A DNA stretch of 64,000 nt from positions 1,426,001 to 1,490,000 of the forward strand of contig CM074762.1 in assembly GCA_037355855.1 (NCBI GenBank), read 5' to 3'. Positions 12,020-23,300 of this stretch are shown here, one piece after another (position 1 is the first letter of the stretch; each line of letters starts with the position of its first letter). The notes under the pieces were generated by a model. It saw only the letters and a program-made list of their open reading frames with translations, was not told where the DNA came from and made no database searches. The stretch comes from Pseudo-nitzschia pungens (lineage: Eukaryota > Bacillariophyta > Bacillariophyceae > Bacillariales > Bacillariaceae). A program made the position numbers and the translations under genes.

Positions 12020-13994
12020 GGATTCAACGCATGTACACTCGGTGCCTGCTTCCATCTATTGTACAGTCTTTCGAGACAAGACATTCCTTGGCATCATACC
12101 CAAGAGAAGACGATCTTGTCGCCAGAGAACGCAGTTCGGATCGGATCGTCGTTTTGCAAGACGGAGGTTTTCCTCGGCGTCGTGGCTGAGTGAAGTAGAT
12201 CTTGCAGCCTGACAGCACAACGGGAATCGGATCGTCTTGGATCGGATCAATCAACCAATCAACAAACCAATCATCGAATCGACTCGTGTTGTGTCGAGAT
12301 GATCTGCCTCGATTTCGAAGGGACGTGGTCAACAATAGTGTAAATTAAAAGAAAACACTTTGCAAAAACATTTCCGAGTACCGTGTGTAATGTTTGAGTA
12401 GACCGCATTTCTAATTGGAATGACAGTCCCCAGTGAAGGAGATCGGCAACCACGAATCGTCTTCTGTGTGAACACGAATTTTGTTCTAAAAATCAGCAAA
12501 GCATCGTTTGAAACTATCCAAGCACGCACTTTTCTTTCTGTACCGTGAATGGAAGTCGGGAACTCGTAGGCATTACCAGTTCCCGCAAAGTCCCAGTGAA
12601 TGATCTGCTTCCTTTCGACTGCAGATCGAGAACTATCTTCTTGTATGGTTTCAATTGCTGGGCCCACCACCACGGAAGTTCTGTGTCGACACTCGTACCT
12701 TTTGCCCAGTCAAGAAGTATCGCAACCAGAAACACTCTCTGCTTCCAACGCGCATTCCGTTCCCAAGGAACACCTACGGTAAGAGTACGGTTGCGTAGAA
12801 TTCAAAGCATCCATTTCGTCTTTCATCCGAGTGTTGTATAAATCCACCGTGGAATGGCCGAAGAGTGCCTTGTAGTCTTACATTTTCTTTTGTAGTATGT
12901 TTCTGAGAATAGTCGAAACACCAGAATCGTATCCCACAAGGGGACGAGGAATGTAGTGTGCTCGAGCGCTCTCGCACCAACCCATCCTTCGTTTGTTTGC
13001 TTTTTCATCCAATGTAGTAGTACTAGTATCACCTCCTGTACTACCACTATGGCGCCAGCGCATCCCCACCAAACAAAAATACTACTAGTAGTACTAGTAG
13101 TACCTCTCAAAAGATAGTGGAATGAATCCAACACAAAATCTACCACTAGTACTAGTATGCTGCTGCTGACATCTGGAGTAGTACTAGTTTTGGTCTTGCA
13201 GCACAACTTCTTGCTGTCAATCCTCCGGTCAAACTTCTTATAATTGCCACTATTTCGTATTTTGTAGCTGGTGGTAACCTACTTCGTAGTAGTAATGATT
13301 ACACAACAGAAAGAGATAGTACTAGTAGCATCATGTACAAGAAAGACGACTAGGATTCTTTCCAGATACTAGTAATACCGGTATCCAGCTTTGGTATGGC
13401 AAGTGTGTTGTTGCTTACATCATGCTCATGCTAGTAGTTTGTAGTCGTGTAGAAGCAGTAGTACTTGTTATCGTACAACTTGCCAGATGATAGTCTCCGG
13501 GTTGTGAAACTACAAACTAACCTTAAAAATTACGGATGGGGGAACAATGACCTCATTGTTTTGCATACTCTCCATAGTACAAATTTCGTCCGTACTTCGT
13601 TCATGTAATTTTAAATTGCGACCGCGCGCATCCGAGCAGTATTTTGTGACCGGTAGTCGTCCGATTTTGCCGCTCCCGTCGCCCATGTGATCGCGGTCCA
13701 AATTAAAACAAAAAAAATAAATGCATGTTGAGATTCTACCGGTAGGTACAAGTAGTTTTCTCGGTTGCTACCTACCAACCCATCCATCCATGGTGGTGAG
13801 CTCAGCAAAGCAGCAATCGAATCCCATACGAGCAAGGTTACCATACTCGTACCGGTACAAGTAACCTTATCCCATATCCCACACCTCATCGTCACTCGAC
13901 GGTTCGTGCAACTCCGTAGCATTGGCAACCTTGCCGCACCCCGAATAATCCAACACTTCACCAAGCAAGCAAGCAAGCAACCGATCCAACAACC
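12020..13994. other. intergenic with ACTAGT-type repeats
   Basis: This spacer separates two genes on the plus strand. Its second half is rich in ACTAGT/TAGTAGTAC words. CCGGTA/TACCGG words cluster just upstream of CCT8 (13738-13860), followed by a direct GCAAGCAAGCAAGC run close to the CCT8 start. Short open frames on both strands show no family features. Confidence 0.55.
13012..13195. repeat. ACTAGT/AGTAGTACT cluster
   Basis: Three bursts of TAGTAGTACTAGTA-type sequence lie within 180 bp, near 13015, 13080 and 13143, separated by ordinary sequence. The words are near-palindromic and could form cruciform or hairpin structures. A looser continuation lies at 13310-13450. Confidence 0.65.
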
Positions 13995-15693
13995 ATGTCT
14001 CTCAGCAACGGAAGCATGGCCTACAATGCCGCCGCGGGCCTGGGTGGAATGCTCAAGGACGGCCACGAACACTTTGCGGACGACGATGGCGGCGGTGCCG
14101 TCGTGGCCCGCAGCATTGACGCCGCCTGCGAGCTCTCCCGGATGCTCTCGTCGAGCCTGGGGCCCCAGGGCCGAAACAAGCTCATCGTGAACCACCTGGG
14201 AAAGCACATTGTCACGAGCGATTGCGCGTCGATCCTGAAAGAGATCGAGGTCGAACACCCGGCCGCCAAGCTTCTGGAATTGGCGGTGCAGCAACAAGAA
14301 ACGGAATGCGGGGACGGGACGAATCTGGTGCTCACCTTTGGCGGAGAATTGCTCACATCCACCCTCGATCTGATGAAAACCATGGGATGGAAGCACAAGA
14401 CGGACATCATGGAGGGATTTCATCTGGCATCCACCAAGCTTCTGAACGAGCTCTTGGTCGATCCCAAGGACGGAGACACCGGCGGTTGCGTCGTGTCGAC
14501 CCTGCCCCATCCTTCCTCGAGTCCGGAAGCCCTCCGGGAATTGAAAGAAAAAGTTCTGGTTCCCGTCTTGGGATCGAAGCAATACGGATCGGAGGACATT
14601 CTCAGCGATTTGATTGTTCAGGCCTGCCGGATCGTCCTCAACGACGGAGAAACGAACCAGGTCTTGAATCCCTCGTCGATCAGAACGGTCAAAATCTTGG
14701 GAGGCAGCGTGGGTCAATCGGCCTGCGTGCAGGGATTTGTGGCGCAGCGGGGTGTTGCAACGACCCGAACGGCCTCGGAACAGAACGCCAAAATCGTCGT
14801 GTACGCCTCGGGGATCGAAGCCAGTTCCACCGAGGCCAAGGGAACGGTCTTGATGAAAAATGCCGACGATCTCAAGAACTACAACCGCACCGAGGAAGCC
14901 AAGATGGAAGAAATCATCCAGGGCATTGCCGAAACGGGCGTGAAGGTCGTCGTGACGGGAGGAACCATCAGCGACATGGCCCTGCACTTTATCGAAAAGT
15001 ACGAACTGATCGCCCTGAAACTCTCGTCCAAGTGGGAATTGCGCCGCCTCTGCCAGGCAACGGGAGCCACCGCTCTGGTGCGCCTCGGTGCCCCCACCGC
15101 CGAGGAAATGGGATGCGCGACCACCACACAAAAGATCGTCGGTGGCCGGACCGTCACCGTCTTTGAGAACGACTCGGACGGCAAGAGCAAGATCGCTACC
15201 CTCGTCCTGCGGGCATCCACCTCGAGCGTCCTCAACGACCTGGAACGGGCGGTCGAAGACGGCGTCCACGCCGTTACAGATGGCCTGCAAGGACGGCCGC
15301 ATCGTCTACGGAGGTGGCGCCTGCGAAATGGAATGCGCCGTGCGGCTCGGCCGGTTGGCCGACCAAAACCCCGGCCTCGAACAATACGCCATCCGGGCCT
15401 TTGCCAAGTCCCTGGAATGCGTCGGCCGCACCCTCGCGGAAAACGCCGGATGGGACGCCGTTCAGGTGCTCTCGGACATGCGGGCGGCCCACGTCAACGG
15501 GAATGCCGATGTTGGTGTGGACATCCAAAACGAACCGGGCAGCACGAGCATGAAGGGATGCTCGGTGTACGATTTGATGCACGTGAAACGATCGGCACTG
15601 AAGCTGGCCATTGAGGCGGCCACCACTATCCTCAAGGTGGACCAAATCATCATGTCCAAACGAGCCGGTGGTCCGAAGATGCCGGGGCAATAA
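13995..15693 (+). CDS. CCT8: T-complex protein 1 subunit theta (chaperonin CCT8), one frame break
   Basis: CCT8 is one of eight paralogous subunits of the cytosolic TRiC/CCT ring that folds actin, tubulin and other proteins with ATP. Family landmarks appear in order: GLGGMLKDG near the N-terminus, SLGPQGRNKLIVNHLGK, the nucleotide-binding GDGTN at about residue 106, VVVTGGTISDMALHF, CKDGRIVYGGGACEMECA, NPGLEQYAIRAFA and VDQIIMSKRAGGPK. At about 15276-15281 (GTTACAGATGG) the frame moves by one base: before it the frame reads LERAVEDGVHAV, after it MACKDGRIV. The total of 1699 nt is one more than a multiple of three; one extra base gives 565 aa, near the usual length of about 550. The gene looks GC-richer than its neighbours and has strong codon bias. 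No intron is seen. Confidence 0.9.
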
Positions 15694-16161
15694 ACGAAAC
15701 AACCCGCGGCAAAACCAAACGCGGCAGCCATCTAAATTGCAATAAAATTTCAAACGATATCAGACTTAAAATCTTTTTTCCGGAATCAGCTGTACGAAGA
15801 TGATACTCATTCAAGACCAGGATTTCGAACAAAATAGTAGAGAAACATGGTTTGGTTTCATTCCAATGTTGTTTGTGGTCGATCCTCGGTGACACCCGCT
15901 AAATGCAAGTCAGGGGTGATATCATTCCTTCTGTCTCATCGCATCCAACCATCACACATCATGCAATAAGTAGTAGAGGTTGAAATTCGGGATCAACGAA
16001 AAATAATCATGGAAAGCGATGAAAGCAACCGACTTTATGACTGAGCTACTCCCTTCGATAAATACTCGACTCGACTCCAAACGACTCCTCGAATTATTCA
16101 TAGCTCTATTTTTATTACTAGTCATGACTTGTGTCGATACAATATAACTCATTCCTGTTTT
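15694..16161. other. spacer between convergent genes
   Basis: This 468-bp spacer contains the 3' ends of CCT8 (plus strand) and the SGNH-like gene (minus strand). An AATAAA-like word occurs at 15740-15745 (gcAATAAAatt), about 50 bp after the CCT8 stop, and could serve as a poly(A) signal. Confidence 0.5.
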
Positions 16162-18415
16162 TCAACTGCACACAGCGACCCCCATTATCTTGAATGTCTC
16201 CCCGCCCACCAGCTTGACCTCTAGTTGGAATTTCTGATTCGCGTTCATCGGTTTGCTCAAAACGATCTCTTCGGTGTAAACTTCGCTCGTGCTCTTGTCG
16301 TGGGTACCCAGCATGCGGCTTTTCTGCAGCAAAACCGGTTCTTGGTCTGCCGACGACGGAGCAGACCAAATCTTCGCTTCCAATTCACTGTTTTCCCATT
16401 TTTTCCCGTACGACTTCATGAAGAAAAATGTAATGGATCGAATCTCTTGGGAATATTGAAAGTCAAGTATTATTTTTGCGGAGTCTTTTGTCGACCCCGG
16501 TGATGGAATAAATCCTAGTTTGTCACCATCCTTGCTGAGTTCCCATCCCTCCCAAGTGCTTGATTGTCGTCGAAAGTATTCATTGACAAACTCGATATCG
16601 TTTTGTTGAAGCGACAGTCCACTGACCCAAGAAAACGGACACTTTACTTGCGGCTCCAAAGCGAGGCCTGCTTTGTCCCTTCGGTCGAGCTCACACGATT
16701 CAACCGAGATTCCAGCGTCATCTTGTCTCCACAGCGATGTGACATGCTCCAGCAGTAAGTCCTTCGTAAGCTCTGGAGGTAACCCCTTGGGCTGTGGTTG
16801 TGGTTTCCCCTTGGGTTGTGGGTATGCCATTTCTAGGTTGGGCAGTCCCCACAAACCGGCTTCATAGTTAGTGATATTGTTGTTCGATTCATGAACCAAC
16901 ACATCGGTAGGAATGCTGCAAAACGTAGACGCCAGGTGAACGAAGTTGTAGGCAATCATCCATATGGACGTAATGTGCATGCCCATGCCGGGATGGATTT
17001 GACGATCAAATATAAGGTTATCCTTCTTTTTCTCTTCTGGCACCCACCATTCCGAACTGAACCACATTTCGTAAGTGTCGCCATACACAAACTCTCGGAT
17101 AATATCCGCGTAACTCACGCTAACAAAACCATAGTAGTTTGCTAGAACTTGTGCACCCTGCGTCAGTTCAGTCGTATCCCATATCTTGCGCTGTTCGTTG
17201 CCTAGGTAGTCGTCTACGTGAAGCAATAGGGGCGGAATAGGTTCAGAATTGCCATTGCTAGTGCTGCTTTTTGGGCATCGTTTGGTTCCCATGACCTGCC
17301 GTACAAAGTCTTGCATCATTTCAAAGGTTCTATCCCGCAATGTGGTGTTTGACCCTTGAGCTTCCAATACGGTCAAAATGTGCATGTCATTGGTGGAGTA
17401 AGCGTTGAGTACAATATCTGGATTGCGTGCTTCCTCCGGAATCAAATCGTATTGCCATATTACTGATCCCGTGGCCGTGTTGGTTCCTCCCATAGCTACC
17501 TTGGAGACTTCGACAAGTTGCTCCGTCCGTTTGTTATTCTTATCTTCGTCACCCAGGAAAAAATTGTTGATGAATGCTTGCAATCGAAAGCTCCAGTTAC
17601 ATTCCCGCTTCGGCATTTGAAATTGAAAGTTGAGCTCCCTCATCATTATCCGACAATTGGTGCCCACCAGCACAGAACCACCCATGACGAGAATTTTCAA
17701 AGGTCGTGGTTTGTTCTCGGGGTCGATTGCATCTCGCTTCTCTTGCGGAAGTTGCAAGTAGTGATATCGTTCCCAGGCAATCGTGAGGGCATTTTCGATC
17801 GGCCTCCAGTCAAACGGAGCAGTCTTGACAGAACGGGGCAGACGCGGGGAGACAATTTCCAACAGCTGGGCCGTAAAATCATGAAATCGAAACCGCACAT
17901 CGTTTAGAACCCGAGAGGCGGTGAATATTTTTGGAACGTGTTCGCTCCACAAAGCCATGGCGCTTGGTGCCGGATGGGGAAGTACCGATTGACAGAACGG
18001 ATGGTGGTTTGCTCTACCAGAATTACCAGACGTCGTCGACTGCGACGAAGGAGGAAGAACTCTCGTCATCCTTCGTTTCGTCTTTCTTGTTGCACGAACC
18101 TTCCAACCGCCGAATTTTTTCCAACGACGAATCCTGACTCTTCTTGAATTTTTCGGCTTCACTTTTCCATTTTTTGGCCTCTTTCTCCAGCTTCTCTACG
18201 CGCTCGAGTAGTTTGTTGTCTGATTTTTCGTCACCGATGTTGTCCACTCCTGAACGGATATGGTTTGGGGCCGATGGCAGAGGTTCCGGTAATGTCGTTT
18301 TGATCGTCTCATCGTTTCGATGAAAGAATCCAGAGATACCGATTCCGATGTATAGACCGACGAGAACAAACAGCAACGATTGAAGGACCGATATGCCCGA
18401 GAGTCTCATTTTCAT
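16162..18415 (-). CDS. SGNH/GDSL-like hydrolase-fold type II membrane protein, one frame break
   Basis: The chosen start at 18415 (MKMRLSGI) is followed at residues 9-31 by a membrane segment (SVLQSLLFVLVGLYIGIGIS), then a charged coiled coil at about 60-105, so the bulk should face the lumen or outside. The catalytic region carries three blocks I read as SGNH-like: ILVMGGSVLVG near residue 242, LNAYSTNDMH near 338 and HPGMGMHI near 476, supplying the Ser, Asn and His positions. A long C-terminal beta-rich part follows. I recognise this as a family common in diatoms; substrates are unknown. The N-terminal part (ending SFVAVDDVW) and the large C-terminal part are in frames one base apart, overlapping at 18023-18160. 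Removing one base gives 2253 nt, 750 aa. Confidence 0.68.
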
Positions 18416-19449
18416 GTGGGTAGCCTGAACTCTTGTGGCTAGCTCTTTACCGTATTGAGTATTGTTGCAATGAAAGCGAGATGCGAGATTCCACACGTTA
18501 CGAATCGAATCATCAATAGTCGACAACGGTCAGAACCTTTTTTGATGACAATAAGCTTACTAAGATTAACCTTTCGTACCTACGCGTAACGGTTGAACGG
18601 CAAGGACAGAGACATCATGCATGCATGACCATCTTCACATGACCAAAAAGGACGAGAAAAAATTCGAAAAAAAACTACGAGTTACGAGTACGATACGGGT
18701 ACAAGTACTAGTAAGGTATGGTGCGATGGATCGGTACCGGTACCTTACCAGTAACAGGGGTCGAGTTAGGACCATTCCGTACAGAATCATACATACCGGT
18801 ACGACAGGTAAGCTTAGCCAAGAGTCGGGGCGCGATGCTCGATACTGACTGAAGTCGACATGTCTTGGCCGGACTTGGTGACTCTTTCTTGCTGCCTCGT
18901 AGAGAATGTAAGAGATGGATTCAGGCCATGACGGAATAATCGACAGACAAAGATAGTTCCATCCTTGTTGCTGGCTACCGTAGAAGTGCCTTCTTCCATC
19001 CATTTTTGAGTGACCTGGAATTTGCATGGATCTCAAGAAAATTGGAATGCAAAAGACGGTCAAACTGACAAGTTATGAGTCAACAAATAATAGCTATAGG
19101 AGAGGGTGGAGCTCAGCAACTTTGGAATTTACTTACATAGGGCTACTTCGATCGCAATCCTTTTCCATTATTTTTAAACAGTCACTGGTACTAGGACATG
19201 AAATGAATACGACGAGTGAGGTTGAATTTGTAAATGTTGAGAGAGACGACATCGCGAAGATAAAGGTTGACGATATGAATGCTTTTGCAGATAAAAGGAT
19301 AGGCATAAAGTAGGATACGAATGCATGGTCGATCGACTTTTTACGATTGTGATGTCTTACATCTCTGTTGAATCTTGAAGCAAACAAAATCTCGTTCGTG
19401 TCACTTTCGTTTCATCTGGGTCTTCCGTCCTTTTCTTTGCGCCGACCGA
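18416..19449. other. intergenic, promoter side of SGNH-like gene
   Basis: The stretch holds the upstream region of the SGNH-like gene and the 3' flank of the carrier gene. Around 18690-18810 there is a dense run of GTACC/GGTAC and TACCGG palindromes. No gene is supported. Confidence 0.55.
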
Positions 19450-20583
19450 CTAGGGAGGTGATGATGCACCTCCGTGATACAGAAGTTTTTTGACACCTCC
19501 ACTGATACGTTCTTTGACCATCATCATCAGAGCTGCGCTGAGTACACCACGAGTCAACTCCGGGCCCAGACCCTGGTACAGGGCCTTCCACCCACCTTGG
19601 GTGTAGTTATCTAGAAGCAATGCCCATATGGTTTGAGGTCGATGCAAAGGGGCCGAAGCAGCGGATTCCTCCGTTCTAGTCCCACTTTTTCCCAGGCTTT
19701 GCATCCTCACCTTGGCTCGGACAAAGGGAAACACCACCAACGTTGCGACCGTCCGAGAGAACATGCCCAAAAGGAAGGCTTCTGCAGCCGAGAGCTGCGA
19801 CGAAGTTTGCTGGTTTTTCCTCCCTCGTCGAATGCTTCGAAGCGTCAATATCCAAGCCTTAACCTGCTCGAATATAGTATACTGGAGAGCGGGTTTGAAG
19901 CACAAAATCCAATAGGCTTGAATGCCCTTGTAAAACGATTTTTCCTTCCACAACGTCATCCATAGAGCCATGACCGTGTGTGATTTTTGACGACCCAAAT
20001 CCTTCGCATTGCTTGCCTTGCTCTTCGCTCCGCCAGATGTTTGAATGGCAGTGGTGAGGGCATCAATAGGGAGAGTAATAGGCAAATGAATCCACTCGGC
20101 GAGGCATCCCAAGAGCACGCTTGCCACTGCCGAAAGCTGTTTTGGGTTTCTATCTCTCGTTCCCCTATTTGCAGCAACAAATGTGTAACTCCGCTTGAGT
20201 GCGGTATAGGCAAAAAAATACAATGCTTTCTCGATTGCTGATTGAGTAGCCGAAACCTCCATGCCATCGAAAAATACACCCATCCCTTCGGAACGATACA
20301 AATTCTGGGCATAGGCCAGCGCGTTGGCTGATGCCTTTGGGTGGTTGCCGCTCTCCTCCGCGCCTTGCTGTCGATTCACCTCGGTTTCGGAAACGTCGTT
20401 GTGATGACTTGTGTCGATTGCGATTTCGTCGCCATTTGTTCTTGTCTCGTCATCGTTTTGGTCGTCGCCCTCGGCTTGCATCCTGGTTTTCAAGACTTCA
20501 AGCGGATACAGGACACCCGAGCTGATCGCACCCCCCACTGCCGCAGCAAGTGCTTCCGAAGCGATGGTATCATTCACCGACAT
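19450..20583 (-). CDS. mitochondrial carrier family (SLC25) transporter, peroxisomal PMP34/SLC25A17-like
   Basis: This is an intact frame of 377 aa from ATG 20583. It has the threefold carrier layout: repeat 1 with the signature YPLEVLKTRMQ at about residues 26-36, repeat 2 with a degenerate LPIDALTTAIQ near 170, and repeat 3 with FPFVRAKVRMQ near 285. An acidic insertion of about 55 residues, rich in Asp and Asn, follows the first signature. The phrases ALYFFAYTALKR and YKGIQAYWILCFKPALQYTIFEQVK resemble peroxisomal adenine-nucleotide/CoA carriers (PMP34, PXN, Ant1p) more than mitochondrial ADP/ATP carriers. Family membership is secure; organelle and substrate are inferred. Confidence 0.85.
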   Translation of the reverse strand: MSVNDTIASEALAAAVGGAISSGVLYPLEVLKTRMQAEGDDQNDDETRTNGDEIAIDTSHHNDVSETEVNRQQGAEESGNHPKASANALAYAQNLYRSEGMGVFFDGMEVSATQSAIEKALYFFAYTALKRSYTFVAANRGTRDRNPKQLSAVASVLLGCLAEWIHLPITLPIDALTTAIQTSGGAKSKASNAKDLGRQKSHTVMALWMTLWKEKSFYKGIQAYWILCFKPALQYTIFEQVKAWILTLRSIRRGRKNQQTSSQLSAAEAFLLGMFSRTVATLVVFPFVRAKVRMQSLGKSGTRTEESAASAPLHRPQTIWALLLDNYTQGGWKALYQGLGPELTRGVLSAALMMMVKERISGGVKKLLYHGGASSPP

Positions 20584-20971
20584 TCTGTAAACGGGAAAGC
20601 ACCTTTCAACGATTCTTCGGCTTTGTTATGTACTACCTGTCGGCAGAGTTCAATGTCGTGACGGTGACACTTCAGAGCGGTGTTGTGTGAGCGACAAAAA
20701 AAAAGTTACTGTAAGGATAATATTATAATTTTTTTTGTGTCGGAGTGTTGTCACCGCGTAATACGACTGTCATACCCGGTACGAGTTAATACTCGATCCT
20801 AATTTCGTCCTTCTCTGTTCTACGGTACAGTAAGGTTAGTTCTGAGTAATGGATTCGGGATTGATTGAGATCCATTCTTTCGTTGGAGGATCTTCGCACA
20901 GGTATGCATTTTGAGCATAGTATGTATCATAGGAACGAATCAAAAGAACCTGGATATAAGAATGTCAAAAA

Positions 20972-21385
20972 AATCCGGATGTAGAACTACGGATGTATAA
21001 GTGTTAAACAAACCCGGATGTATAACTATAAGTGTTAAACAAACCCGGATGTATAACTATAAGTGTTAAACAAACCCGGATGTAGAACTATAAGTGTTAA
21101 ACAACCCGGATGTAGAACTATAAGTGTTAAACAACCCGGATGTAGAACTATAAGTGTTAAAAAACCCGGATGTAGAACTATAAGTGTTTAAAAACCCGGA
21201 TGTAGAACTATAAGTGTTAAAAAATCCGGATGTAGAACAATAAGTGTTTAAAAAACCCGGATGTAGAACTATAAGTGTTTAAAAAACCCGGATGTATAAA
21301 AAATCCGGATGTACGGTAACCTTAACTCCAAAACATCCGGATGTATGTATAAGTGTCCAAAAAACCCGGATGTACGTATTGATCA
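20972..21385. repeat. minisatellite, about 30-bp unit, roughly 13-14 copies
   Basis: The unit is approximately CCGGATGTAGAACTATAAGTGTTAAACAAA. Copies are head to tail with a 30-31 bp period from about 20975 to 21300, then become irregular and end near 21380. Middle copies are almost identical, differing mainly in the length of the A run (AAAC, AAAAC, TTTAAAAA), which points to recent expansion. Outer copies carry TGTATAAC instead of TGTAGAAC. Contiguous units without spacers rule out a CRISPR array. Confidence 0.92.
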
Positions 21386-22072
21386 AACTGAAGTACTGTT
21401 TGGGATTCAGTTACGTTTTCTACGTAGGTATAACTCATATGAAGTCTAGTATTCCGTCGAAATCGAAACTCCATCCGGTGCGAACGACGGCAAGTACCGT
21501 ACGGTAACCTTACATTCTGTATGACATCCAAGGATCCCCCACCCAAAATACCGCATCGGGTACATGCGGAATAAACCTTACTTTACATCGCTTCGGTATT
21601 TTCGAGTTTGTTTCTCCGTCGAAGTTCTAGCGCTAGTAGTAACAATGAATCGAATCGGCATGCACAATTCAAATTTTCTCGAGAACGGAAACTATTGCTA
21701 AAAACGAAGATGAAAGACTGAACTAGCCCTTAGTTGATGTTTTTTCTCCAACCGAACCGTGATCAGGAATCAAGACGACAGAAGATAACCATCAACCATA
21801 CCACATGTCCAATGATGATGGTTTGTCTTCTGGCCAAGGACCAAGGACCAAGACAGACCCAATCGTTTTGCACGAACACAGGCACAAGAGAGATAGGATT
21901 GTCTCCCAACTCCTCCTTCTCTCTACGTCTATGCTCTCTTGTCAACCTTGTCCCTTCACGCGTATTCGTCAACACCGTCATACCTACGTGTAGATTGAAC
22001 GAAAGAGTAGCTTCCGTACTCTTCATTCGCGCCATCAAAGTTCGATAGTGACATACTCGTGGTGGGTTCAAG

Positions 22073-22615
22073 ATGCACGTGAAAAGTGGCAAATGTTGGT
22101 GTTTGTACTTTCGGATGTACTCGAATAGACTTCAAACACTCCGCGGACCTCTTCATAGTAATCATTATTCGTGGCCGAACTTGATATCGCCATTGTCCAC
22201 TGGACAAGAGTTCTTCTCGACAACGATCAATCGAAAAGCATTTAGTAGAGGTTATTATAGATTTGCCTCATTGCCCTCTCCTTTTCAACAACGGAGAGGA
22301 GACCAGGGCAACGCGAGAAATTGCGGCAAATGCGACAAAAGTGGTGGTAACCCAAATGACCATGACAAGGACAAGGATACTATTGTCCGACCTTACAGTG
22401 GTTCGTTGCCATCTCCTGGGTATGAATGGTGCAAAAGATGCAACATCCCCGACAAACGGTACCAAAAGAAGATCGGGGTTGCAAACAGATGCTTAGATCG
22501 GCCGAGGATGTTTGGTCTTGGAATTTGTAACGGAGCGAAGCAGTACTATCGCCAACAATTCTACATTCTCGTGTTTGCGGGTATCTTCTGCTTTGGCGGA
22601 ATCTGCGCAATTTGA
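22073..22615 (+). CDS. doubtful hypothetical protein, Cys pairs and C-terminal hydrophobic segment
   Basis: An uninterrupted frame of 180 aa starts with ATG. The first half is basic. Then come CGKCDKSGG and a CKRCN pair, reminiscent of zinc-binding pairs, and the last 20 residues are hydrophobic (FYILVFAGIFCFGGICAI), as in a tail-anchored or truncated membrane protein. I do not recognise a family. Overlapping frames on both strands weaken the case, and this may be chance or part of a larger spliced gene. Confidence 0.28.
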   Translation: MHVKSGKCWCLYFRMYSNRLQTLRGPLHSNHYSWPNLISPLSTGQEFFSTTINRKAFSRGYYRFASLPSPFQQRRGDQGNARNCGKCDKSGGNPNDHDKDKDTIVRPYSGSLPSPGYEWCKRCNIPDKRYQKKIGVANRCLDRPRMFGLGICNGAKQYYRQQFYILVFAGIFCFGGICAI

Positions 22616-23300
22616 AGGGGCGTACTGAATCGATCACCAAGGGGTGCATGAATGAATGAAGGATGGGTGGATGGGTGGTTGGACATAAATCAAGAAAAAC
22701 CGAATAGGTCGTATCGTTTTCCTTCTCAAATTTCTTTGCTCGCGATAGAAGAAGCTGCACGTGATAGCATTGCATATGGTGTAGATTGTTGAGAGAGCAA
22801 CGGTCTAAGGAAATGGGAGAGTAACATTTCATACTTTTGTTGGAATAAAACCTCTATTTCACCGAGAGAGATGGAATGCATTGATGAGTTTGGTTTGAAT
22901 TCTGGAATTGTTTTACCGCTGTCGGAGATTCGTGCAAGTAATGAGTTCGACTTCGTTGCTCAACTGATCAAGCGACGAACAAATAGATAATATGACATGA
23001 AATGAATGCGTTTTCGGTCGTATCCATTTTGCGCCATGTTGTCGTGACATTGCAATGACGCTGTGTGAGGTAAAATCTAAGTAGACGGTGGAAATCGAAT
23101 CCTCATCCACAATACTCTCCAGGACGAAATTCAATAATCTTTTGTTTTCCATATTTGTTACGCGCTACAATTCTTATTCCGGAAGCCTATCAAAATATGA
23201 GAATGATAAGAATGCATCATGATACATCTCGAGTCTAATTACTCATCCATTTAGACTTCTTAAATTTTACATAAAATGTTCTAGCCAGAAATATATTTTC

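Larger units (their letters stand above)
20584..23300. other. intergenic with minisatellite and one weak ORF
   Basis: This 2.7-kb spacer contains the minisatellite at 20972-21385 and a questionable 180-aa frame at 22073-22615, both described separately. The rest is AT-rich with no supported gene. Confidence 0.55.

Noticed and set aside
15265..15280. 16-nt intron restoring the CCT8 frame
   Set aside because: Far below the intron lengths seen here and would remove conserved residues before MACKDGR.
13611..15302. 563-codon open frame antisense to CCT8
   Set aside because: It mirrors the codon bias of a GC-rich conserved gene, has no family features, and its start lies inside CCT8.
20972..21385. 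CRISPR array
   Set aside because: Units are contiguous with no unique spacers, and the sequence is eukaryotic; it is a minisatellite.
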